DNA of 11,489 bases from Candidatus Micrarchaeaceae archaeon. GTDB taxonomy: Archaea; Micrarchaeota; Micrarchaeia; Micrarchaeales; CABMGC01. A program made the translations under genes and the position numbers. The stretch lies in contig DAIDAD010000007.1 of the NCBI GenBank assembly GCA_027310795.1, forward strand, positions 1 to 11,489. The letters are read 5' to 3'. The notes under the pieces were generated by a model, which was given only the letters and a program-made list of their open reading frames with translations, ran no database searches and was not told the origin of the DNA. Positions 6,274 through 11,489 of the stretch are shown one piece after another. Each line of letters opens with the position of its first letter. The stretch's first letter is position 1.

Positions 6274-6699
6274 ATGAAACCGAGCTTGGAGAATAAACTC
6301 ATCGCAATAGTAAGGATACGCGGCACTTACGGAGTAAGGCATGACATAAAGGAAACTATGAAGCGCATGAGCCTTGACCGTGTTAACAGCATAGTGCTTC
6401 TTTATGGGAACAAGTCGAACATAGGAATGGTGAAGAAGTGCGGCGATTTCGTGACTTACGGAGAAATAGACGATGAGACGCTGAAACTCTTGCTTGAGAG
6501 CAAGAAGCTGAAGCTTGAGAAGGACGACATTGACGGCATTTCAAACGGCAAGAAGAAGCCGAGCGAACTGGTGCACATGCCCATAAGGATGCATCCCCCT
6601 AGGAAAGGGTACAGGAGCATAAAGACAGGGTTCAACGCGGGCGGAGACCTTGGATACAGGGGAATGGAAATAAACAAACTGATAAAGAGAATGGCATAG
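6274..6699 (+). CDS. rpl30: Large ribosomal subunit protein uL30 (L30p/L7e)
   Basis: Structural protein of the 50S subunit, at the normal archaeal length (141 residues, against about 60 in bacteria). The N-terminal 'LIAIVRIRGTYGVRHDIKETMKRM' region is the uL30 core. The C-terminal 'PIRMHPPRKGYRSIKTGF' and 'GDLGYRG' are the archaeal/eukaryal extension that binds rRNA. I take the ATG at 6274, with AAGGT 7 nt upstream; an in-frame start at 6196 would add 26 residues not seen in the family. It is the first gene of the operon, followed by rpl15 after 8 nt, the conserved archaeal order. Confidence 0.95.
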   Translation: MKPSLENKLIAIVRIRGTYGVRHDIKETMKRMSLDRVNSIVLLYGNKSNIGMVKKCGDFVTYGEIDDETLKLLLESKKLKLEKDDIDGISNGKKKPSELVHMPIRMHPPRKGYRSIKTGFNAGGDLGYRGMEINKLIKRMA

Positions 6700-6707
6700 A
6701 TGATCTA

Positions 6708-7103
6708 ATGGTATTGCGATTGAAGAAGAAGAGCAGGAAGTTCCTCGGAAGCAGGAGCTGGGGAGGCGGCAACATAAAGAACAGAAGAGGCTCTGGAGAC
6801 AGAGGGGGAACGGGCCGAGGAGGGAAGAAAGGCAAGTTCACGCACACTGTAGTTTACGAGAAAGATAGCATAAGGAAGGTGGGCTTCAGCCCATGGAGGA
6901 AGAAGAACTATTCAGAGATTAATCTTGAGGATATATCAAGGAATATCGATAATCTTAAGAAAGGCAATGAAATAACGCTCCGCGGATACAAAGTGCTGAG
7001 CAGAGGGCAGCTCAGCCAGCCTGTGAAGATATCTGCGCTTTCATTCTCGAAGAAAGCTGAAGAGAAGATAAAGGCTGCAGGCGGGGAAGCGGTAAAGCTT
7101 TAG
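6708..7103 (+). CDS. rpl15: Large ribosomal subunit protein uL15
   Basis: 50S subunit assembly protein. At 131 residues it is short of or close to the usual archaeal uL15 (about 140-150). The very basic, Gly-rich N-terminus ('KKKSRKFLGSRSWGGGNIKNRRGSG' region, with 'GTGRGGKKGK') threads into rRNA. The middle 'KVGFSPWRKKNYSEINLEDI' and C-terminal 'GYKVLSRGQLSQPVKISALSFS...AEEKIKAAGGE' are classical uL15. The start ATG 6708 lies 8 nt after rpl30 and the gene ends in TAG, 7 nt before the glycosyltransferase. In most archaea secY follows uL15; here it does not. Confidence 0.95.
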   Translation: MVLRLKKKSRKFLGSRSWGGGNIKNRRGSGDRGGTGRGGKKGKFTHTVVYEKDSIRKVGFSPWRKKNYSEINLEDISRNIDNLKKGNEITLRGYKVLSRGQLSQPVKISALSFSKKAEEKIKAAGGEAVKL

Positions 7104-7110
7104 TGTATAT

Positions 7111-8286
7111 ATGGAAAAATTAAGGATTGCTTTTTACACCGACACTTATCTTCCGAACGTTGACGGCGTAGTCACTTCGATAATAAATTTCAGGAAGGAG
7201 CTTGAGCGCAGGGGGCATGATGTATATGTATTTGGCAGCGGAAGCCCTTACAACAAAAGGAAGTATTCAAACGACAAGACCTTCCTTTACACAGGGCTTA
7301 GCTTCAAGCCTTATCCGCAGTACAGCATTGCGATATTCCCTTATAATTCATCGCTCAAGCTCAGGTCCATAGGCATAGACATAATACATTCGCAGACTCC
7401 TTTTGCAATGGGTTTTTCAGGCCTTATGGCAGGGAAGATGTCCCAGTATCCTGTGGTAGGTTCGTTCCATACATTTGTCAACAACAAGTACATCGTCGAG
7501 CATTATTATCCGAAGAGCAGGCCTGTCAGGAAATTCGCGAGCGCGTACATGAAGAAATACCTCAGGTTCTTCTACAGGAGGTGCGACGCTGTGATAGCGC
7601 CATCCATGACTGTCGAGCGCATGCTGAAGGCAGGCGGGATAGGCAATGTAAATGTGGTGCCGAACTGCATAGACACTGAAAGGTTCAATGATAAGGTAGA
7701 TGGCACGGGAATAAGGAAGGAATACAGGATAAAGGACAGGGACAAGGTCGTGCTTTATGTAGGCAGGCTTTCAAGGGAGAAGCGTGTCGAGACGCTGCTC
7801 AGGGCAGCGAAGCTGCTTGTCAAGAATGACAATAGGATAAAGATATTGATAGCAGGCAGGGGCCCTTCCGAGCAGTATTACAAGGACATGGCGCACAGGC
7901 TTGGCCTTGGGCACAGCGCAAGGTTCATAGGCTTCGTCGACCAGAAGAAGCTCCCGGAAGTGTATGCAGCTTCGGACCTGCTCTGCATGCCCAGTACTTT
8001 TGAGACGCAAGGAATAGTCTCGATAGAGGCGATGGCTACAGGAAAACCTGTTGTTGGAGCAGACTTCCTTTCCACAAAGGAGATGATAAGGAACAATTTC
8101 AACGGCGAAAAGTTCGCAGCTGGAGATTACAGGCAGTGCGCAAGGAAGATAGATAAGGTTTTAAATAATACGAAACCTTATATTAAAAACGCAATAAGCA
8201 CAGGGCGCAGTTTCTCTTCAGAGAAGATGACTGATAAATTGGTGGAAGTTTACAAACTACTTTTGTACAAGCAGGCGATAGACTGA
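7111..8286 (+). CDS. GT4-family glycosyltransferase
   Basis: A GT-B fold retaining glycosyltransferase of 391 residues, cytoplasmic or peripheral to the membrane. The N-terminal acceptor domain begins 'LRIAFYTDTYLPNVDGVVTS', the pattern of GT4 enzymes close to alpha-monoglucosyldiacylglycerol synthases. The C-terminal nucleotide-sugar domain has 'VGRLSREKRVETLL', 'IAGRGPSEQYY', 'GFVDQKKLPEVYAASDLLCMPSTFE', and the catalytic EX7E motif with E298 and E306, followed by 'AMATGKPVVGAD'. The likely product is a glycolipid or an early surface glycan, but acceptor and sugar cannot be read from the sequence; mannosyltransferase activity is an alternative. The gene occupies the place where secY normally follows uL15. 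It ends in TGA, overlapping the probable CTG start of the next gene by 4 nt. Confidence 0.88.
   Translation: MEKLRIAFYTDTYLPNVDGVVTSIINFRKELERRGHDVYVFGSGSPYNKRKYSNDKTFLYTGLSFKPYPQYSIAIFPYNSSLKLRSIGIDIIHSQTPFAMGFSGLMAGKMSQYPVVGSFHTFVNNKYIVEHYYPKSRPVRKFASAYMKKYLRFFYRRCDAVIAPSMTVERMLKAGGIGNVNVVPNCIDTERFNDKVDGTGIRKEYRIKDRDKVVLYVGRLSREKRVETLLRAAKLLVKNDNRIKILIAGRGPSEQYYKDMAHRLGLGHSARFIGFVDQKKLPEVYAASDLLCMPSTFETQGIVSIEAMATGKPVVGADFLSTKEMIRNNFNGEKFAAGDYRQCARKIDKVLNNTKPYIKNAISTGRSFSSEKMTDKLVEVYKLLLYKQAID
8273..8279 (+). promoter_or_regulatory. SD-like site for the CTG start at 8283
   Basis: AGGCGAT differs by one base from the consensus AGGTGAT and ends 3 nt before the CTG at 8283. It sits inside the end of the glycosyltransferase gene, as expected for translational coupling. 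Confidence 0.4.
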
Positions 8287-8927
8287 GCGGCAAGGATAAT
8301 CTGGAAGAAAAAAAGCAGAAGGAGACGGGCACAGTAGCTGCAAAGGAGCAGAAACCTGACAAGCTGGAAGAGATTAGGAAGCAGATAGACACTGAAAGGA
8401 GGAAGGGCGCGTCCATAGCCAATATGATAAAGGCTACTAAGCGCAGGCTTCTTTACAAGCTTGATGAAAAAACTGCAGTATCGAAGCTGGCGCAGATGAG
8501 CCAGAGGCGCACGAAGGACATAAGGTTCCTGCGCCACAGGAAGAACGAGATAGACTTCAGGATATCCACAGAGGCATTCACGCTTGAAGCGGAGAAGGAC
8601 CTCATAAGGAAGAGGAATGCGGTTGAGAAGGAACTGAACGAAGCGACAAAGAGCTACAAACTAAGGAAAAGAGTTGAATTTATAGACAGAAGAGTTGAAG
8701 AAATGAACAAACAGATAGAAACGATGTCTGCACAGCTAAAGGAATCGAACAAGAGACTTGACGATTACTACAATGAGATGCGCAGACTGAACGGAAATGA
8801 AAGGAGAAGAAGGGAGCCGTCAAGAGATGACAGGCGACAGAAGCAGCAGGAGATAAGCATCGCGGACATTGCCATAATAAACAAGGAGGAGAGCAAGCGC
8901 GAAGACGACAGCTCGGTGATGAATTGA
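8283..8927 (+). CDS. Archaeal coiled-coil protein (COG1340-like), probable CTG start
   Basis: A highly charged, almost wholly helical protein without catalytic motifs. The segment 'RHRKNEIDFRISTEAFTLEAEKDLIRKRNAVEKELNEA' follows the pattern of archaeal coiled-coil proteins of the COG1340 type (resemblance from memory). The first ATG in frame is 8424 (167 residues), but it has no SD at useful distance and codons before it clearly continue the coiled coil ('KPDKLEEIRKQIDTERRKG'). The frame is open back to 8238 with no ATG, GTG or TTG. The only start fitting operon logic is CTG 8283, overlapping the preceding TGA (CTGA) with an SD-like AGGCGAT, giving 214 residues. The tail is basic then acidic and probably disordered. 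The function is unknown; the neighbours suggest an RNA- or ribosome-linked role. The reading frame is secure, the start is not. Confidence 0.75.
   Translation: MSGKDNLEEKKQKETGTVAAKEQKPDKLEEIRKQIDTERRKGASIANMIKATKRRLLYKLDEKTAVSKLAQMSQRRTKDIRFLRHRKNEIDFRISTEAFTLEAEKDLIRKRNAVEKELNEATKSYKLRKRVEFIDRRVEEMNKQIETMSAQLKESNKRLDDYYNEMRRLNGNERRRREPSRDDRRQKQQEISIADIAIINKEESKREDDSSVMN
8915..8920 (+). promoter_or_regulatory. Shine-Dalgarno of the beta-CASP gene
   Basis: GGTGAT, a strong archaeal SD, ends 3 nt before the TTG at 8924 and supports that start. Confidence 0.5.
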
Positions 8928-10240
8928 AGGTCACGTTCTTAGGCGCGGCCGGAGAAGTCGGCAGGAGCTGCATAGTCGTAGAAGACAGCGGAACGAAAGT
9001 GATGCTCGATGCGGGGATAAAGCTTGGCAAGAAGATAGAGTTCCCGCAGTTCGACAGGGACTATCTGAAGGACCTTGATGGCGTAGTGCTCAGCCATGCG
9101 CATCTCGACCACAGCGGCTATCTCCCGCACATATATTCCAGCGGTTACCAGGGCACTGCGTTTGCTACAAAACCCACGTTCGAGCTTGCGAACGTGCTTA
9201 TAAGCGACTATATGAGATTGTCGAATCCGGAAGAGGTGACGAAGGACGGGCTCGCGCTCATGCAGAAAAAGCACAAGCTCATCGAATACGGCCAGGAATT
9301 CAGGATAAAGAACCTGCGGATCAGACTGCTCACGGCAGGCCACATACTCGGAAGCGCGATGATTGAAGTTGCTTCTGACAGCCACAGGCTGCTTTATACA
9401 GGTGACTTGAACCTTGTGACCACGAAGCTGCTTGAATCTGCAAATAACCAGAACCTCAAGGCCGACACCCTTGTCACTGAAAGCACATATGCTGGCGAAA
9501 AGGATGTCTTCAGCCCGGAAAAATCGATAATGGATCATATGGTGAGCAGCATCAACGACACCATAACAAGAGGTGGAAAGGTGATAATACCTAGTTTTGC
9601 GGTGGGAAGGGCGCAGGAGGTGCTGCTTCTCCTTGACGACTACATGAGATCCGGCAGGCTGCAGAAGGTTCCGATATATATCGACGGGATGATAGGCAAG
9701 GCGATGCGCATACACAGGCACAACGTAGTGTACTGCAGGGACGAGCTTCAGAAGAGGATACTCATGAACGATGACGATCCTTTCAAGAGCCCGAACTTCA
9801 ATACGATAAAGGCGAAGGGCGAGAGGAAGAAGATAATCAACAGCACGGAATCGGTGATAATAGTGACGACGAGCGGCATGCTGACAGGCGGCCCTGTTGT
9901 CAGTTATCTAGAATCGCTTGCAAAAGATTCTAAGAACAAGGTCATGCTCGTAGGATACCAGGCAGTGGGGACTCCCGGAAGGGAGCTCTTCGACGGCAAA
10001 AAGGAGATAGTGATAGATGAGAAGACCATAAAGATTGGACTTGAAGTGCAGACCTTCCATATATCGGGGCACGCTGACAGGCCGCACCTTGTCAGGTTTG
10101 CAAAGTCGCTTAAGGGCATGAAGAACCTCTTTGCGGTGCACGGGGAAAAAGCCAAATCTGTCGAGTTTGCGGGGTACATAGGAAATGAGCATAAGTACAA
10201 TGCAATCGCCCCTGAGATAGGTTCATCGCACAATGTATGA
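8924..10240 (+). CDS. Beta-CASP metallo-beta-lactamase RNase (aCPSF2-like, no KH domains)
   Basis: A zinc-dependent RNA nuclease of the CPSF/YSH1 group (COG1236 type), expected to process or degrade RNA in the cytoplasm. The 438 residues hold all active-site motifs: H58-A-H60-L-D62-H63 in 'LSHAHLDHSGYLP', H140 in 'TAGHILGSAM', D161 in 'YTGDLN', then beta-CASP motif A E186 ('TESTYA'), 'PSFAVGRAQEVLLLLD', 'TTSGMLTGGPVVSYLE', H379/H383 in 'FHISGHADR' (H383 being the motif B His) and motif C H406 ('VHGEK'). There are no N-terminal KH domains, so it is aCPSF2-like rather than the KH-bearing terminator factor aCPSF1 (FttA); the 'HAHLDH' motif and 'SGML' block argue against RNase J. The TTG start at 8924 overlaps the preceding TGA (TTGA) and has an SD, so translation is probably coupled. 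Last gene of the ribosomal operon. Confidence 0.93.
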   Translation: MKVTFLGAAGEVGRSCIVVEDSGTKVMLDAGIKLGKKIEFPQFDRDYLKDLDGVVLSHAHLDHSGYLPHIYSSGYQGTAFATKPTFELANVLISDYMRLSNPEEVTKDGLALMQKKHKLIEYGQEFRIKNLRIRLLTAGHILGSAMIEVASDSHRLLYTGDLNLVTTKLLESANNQNLKADTLVTESTYAGEKDVFSPEKSIMDHMVSSINDTITRGGKVIIPSFAVGRAQEVLLLLDDYMRSGRLQKVPIYIDGMIGKAMRIHRHNVVYCRDELQKRILMNDDDPFKSPNFNTIKAKGERKKIINSTESVIIVTTSGMLTGGPVVSYLESLAKDSKNKVMLVGYQAVGTPGRELFDGKKEIVIDEKTIKIGLEVQTFHISGHADRPHLVRFAKSLKGMKNLFAVHGEKAKSVEFAGYIGNEHKYNAIAPEIGSSHNV

Positions 10241-10246
10241 GGAATC

Positions 10247-10477
10247 TCAGACACGTCTCTTTATGCGGCGCCAGTAAAGCGCGAGCCCTATCACCAGTAT
10301 TATGACGATTGCTATGAGCAGCAGCGACACCGTGCTGATGTGCGGCGCGTAAGAGGAATAGCCGCCTGCGTTCGGAGGTATCGGAGCTTTCACAGGAAGC
10401 GATGAGAGGTTGGAACTGCTGTTCGTTGGCTTAGCCGTTATTACTCCTGTAGCTATCACGTATAATGCATGCAGCAT
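10247..10477 (-). CDS. Small single-pass membrane protein with proline-rich linker
   Basis: No family recognised. From the ATG at 10477 it has 76 residues: a short hydrophobic N-terminus ('MLHALYVIATGVITA') that could be a signal peptide, a Ser/Asn/Pro-rich external linker with sequons, a strong membrane helix ('VSLLLIAIVIILVIGLALYW'), and a basic 'RRIKRRV' stop-transfer tail. An ATG at 10510 would add 11 polar residues before the signal, so I prefer 10477. An AT-rich element (minus strand, around 10491-10502) is spaced for a leaderless start there. It ends 6 nt from the beta-CASP stop (convergent). The topology suggests a small surface or secretion-related anchor. The gene is plausible from its membrane design, but its coding status is less certain than that of its neighbours. 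Confidence 0.6.
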   Translation of the reverse strand: MLHALYVIATGVITAKPTNSSSNLSSLPVKAPIPPNAGGYSSYAPHISTVSLLLIAIVIILVIGLALYWRRIKRRV

Positions 10478-10479
10478 GC
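10467..10479. repeat. Double GCATGC palindrome at the start of the small membrane gene
   Basis: GCATGC-A-GCATGC: each half is itself a palindrome and the whole is an inverted repeat around one base. It covers the preferred start codon (10475-10477, minus strand). It may be chance or an operator. Confidence 0.4.
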
Positions 10480-10488
10480 GACCATCGC

Positions 10489-10502
10489 ATACTATTTTAT
10501 TG
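10489..10502. promoter_or_regulatory. AT-rich element between divergent surface genes
   Basis: TACTATTTTATTGT. On the minus strand it reads as a TATA-like CAATAAAATAG about 20-25 nt before the ATG at 10477. On the plus strand it lies about 25 nt before the LamG ATG at 10522. It could serve either or both genes, giving leaderless transcripts. Confidence 0.35.
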
Positions 10503-10521
10503 TTGAGCATTAAATAATCTT

Positions 10522-11433
10522 ATGTTGCATAGCATGAAGCTCCAAAGCTCATTTGAATACTTAATGGCGTACGGCTGGTCGGCTCTGATAATAACGGTGG
10601 CACTTCTTGCGCTTTTTGAGTCAGGGGCGTTCGGTGCAGCATCGTTATACCCAGTGTCCCTGCCAGGCTCATGCACTGTTGTAAGGCCCCAAGGCCAGAT
10701 GTCGACGCAATTCATAAGCCTCTCTGGCACATGCTCTACCGGCATACCTGAGAGCGTTGCAGCGCTGCAGTGCAGCTGGCCCAACGTTGCAATCTGCAAT
10801 CCCAATAATATCGCAATAAACGTGAACAGCTCAGTGAATCCTGTAACGTTCACAGTGTGGTTCTGGGAGCCGCCGGATTACATGGGTTCTGCTTATGGAG
10901 GCGTCCTTGTAGCGCTTAACGGCAGCGACCCCACGCTTTACATCGGCGGCACTGGCGGGCAGCTCTGCGGCTCTATAATGAGCAGCTCAGCGACTTACTG
11001 CAGCCCTGCAAACATAGTGCCTGCGAGATGGAACTATGCAGTTGCTACAATGAGCAGCTCTGCATTGGATGTTTATCTTAACGGCAAGCTGGTCGCTTCT
11101 GGGCCAGGAGCCAGCATATCGAACGACATAGCGGGCAATATAGGGCTGCAGGCATGCAACTGCTTCTTCAGCGGCGGACAACCGGTAGGAGATTATGACA
11201 GCGGTTACCTGTACAACGTGCAGATATACAACACAACACTCTCTGCTGCAGAAGTCAACGCGCTGTATGCGGAAGGGATAGAAGGTCCTCCGATAGACCT
11301 TAGCCACCTTATAGGCTGGTGGCAATTGAACAGTAATGCAAACGATTACAGCGGAAACGCATACGACGGCAAACCTTACAACATAACATGGGACCAGAAC
11401 TGGAAGAGCACATACGTCGGGCAGCAGACGTGA
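10522..11433 (+). CDS. Pilin-type signal/LamG-domain surface protein
   Basis: An exported lectin-like protein of 303 residues (299 if it starts at ATG 10534). The N-terminus 'KLQSSFEYLMAYGWSALIITVALLALF' is the archaeal type IV pilin-like class III signal and hydrophobic helix, giving membrane or pilus anchoring. A LamG/concanavalin-like domain (about 110-250) follows: 'VTFTVWFWEPP', 'ARWNYAVATMSSSALDVYLNGKLVAS', 'GYLYNVQIYNTTLSAAEVNALYAEG'. The end carries 'LIGWWQLNSNANDYSGNAYDGKPYN', a block usual at the end of such archaeal LamG proteins, so it is not truncated. Eight cysteines occur in apparent pairs (51/71, 84/92, 149/160, 212/214), suggesting disulfides outside the cell. Its likely role is carbohydrate binding or cell contact. 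It is divergent from the small membrane gene, 44 nt from its preferred start. Confidence 0.85.
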   Translation: MLHSMKLQSSFEYLMAYGWSALIITVALLALFESGAFGAASLYPVSLPGSCTVVRPQGQMSTQFISLSGTCSTGIPESVAALQCSWPNVAICNPNNIAINVNSSVNPVTFTVWFWEPPDYMGSAYGGVLVALNGSDPTLYIGGTGGQLCGSIMSSSATYCSPANIVPARWNYAVATMSSSALDVYLNGKLVASGPGASISNDIAGNIGLQACNCFFSGGQPVGDYDSGYLYNVQIYNTTLSAAEVNALYAEGIEGPPIDLSHLIGWWQLNSNANDYSGNAYDGKPYNITWDQNWKSTYVGQQT

Positions 11434-11458
11434 CGGCACGCAGAGCTCGTATGCCATA

Positions 11459-11473
11459 ATAAAGTATAAATAC
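11459..11473 (+). promoter_or_regulatory. TATA-like promoter of the next gene
   Basis: AAAGTATAAATACC just after the LamG gene matches an archaeal BRE/TATA pair. It probably drives a gene beyond the right edge. ACCTG (11472-11476) and CAGGT (11485-11489) form an inverted repeat immediately downstream that could be an operator. The rest of 11434-11489 is unremarkable. Confidence 0.45.
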
Positions 11474-11489
11474 CTGAAAAGTTACAGGT

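Noticed and set aside
8939..9721. Minus-strand open frame of 260 codons
   Set aside because: Antisense shadow of the beta-CASP gene, whose complete set of catalytic motifs proves the + strand frame.
11286..11433. Truncated second LamG repeat at the C-terminus of the surface protein
   Set aside because: The 'GWWQLN...NDYSGN' block commonly closes archaeal LamG proteins of this kind. A proper TGA follows and a new promoter begins soon after.
1..11489. Mobile elements, CRISPR arrays, defence islands
   Set aside because: No transposase, integrase, regularly spaced repeats, or Cas/restriction/toxin-antitoxin domains are seen. Gene content is core and surface functions with uniform codon style.

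Overview
The window is a piece of an archaeal chromosome, most likely from a small-genome DPANN lineage. Micrarchaeota/ARMAN-like is my best guess, from gene content and style only. The archaeal assignment rests on several independent signals: an archaeal/eukaryal-type PheS with N-terminal winged-helix modules next to an archaeal PheT, a large subunit of clamp loader RFC, uL30 followed by uL15 in archaeal form, a KH-less CPSF-type beta-CASP nuclease, AT-rich BRE/TATA-like promoters, a pilin-type 'SSFEYLMAYGW' N-terminus on a LamG surface protein, and heavy use of AGG (Arg) and ATA (Ile) codons. I see no insertion sequence, CRISPR array or phage gene.

Layout. (1) 1-3907, + strand: the 3' part of an exported, membrane-anchored glycoprotein-like gene, then pheS and pheT with gaps of 8 and 1 nt. 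pheS carries an in-frame TAA at 2011-2013, and the same frame continues with perfectly good PheS sequence to 2241. (2) 3885-5108, - strand: rfcL, convergent with pheT and overlapping it by 23 nt. (3) 5109-5916: a compact AT-rich divergent promoter, tRNA-Glu(CTC), and an HD-domain hydrolase starting 18 nt after the tRNA. (4) 5917-6273: a 357-nt AT-rich intergenic region with two BRE/TATA-like elements, several possible stems and a leader with switch-like alternative pairings. (5) 6274-10240, + strand: a tight operon of rpl30, rpl15, GT4 glycosyltransferase, coiled-coil protein and beta-CASP RNase. The last two appear to be translationally coupled through CTGA and TTGA stop/start overlaps. (6) 10241-11433: a small single-pass membrane protein on the - strand, divergent from a pilin-signal LamG surface protein on the + strand. 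A TATA-like element near the right edge announces another gene.

Themes. Most of the window is core information processing (Phe-tRNA charging, replication clamp loading, ribosome, tRNA, RNA decay). Surface functions are interleaved (three exported/anchored proteins and a lipid- or glycan-type glycosyltransferase). The strongest item for a second look is the stop codon that replaces the catalytic-pocket glutamate of PheS and would remove class II motif 3 from an essential enzyme. Next come the CTG-initiated coiled-coil gene and the structured intergenic region before rpl30.
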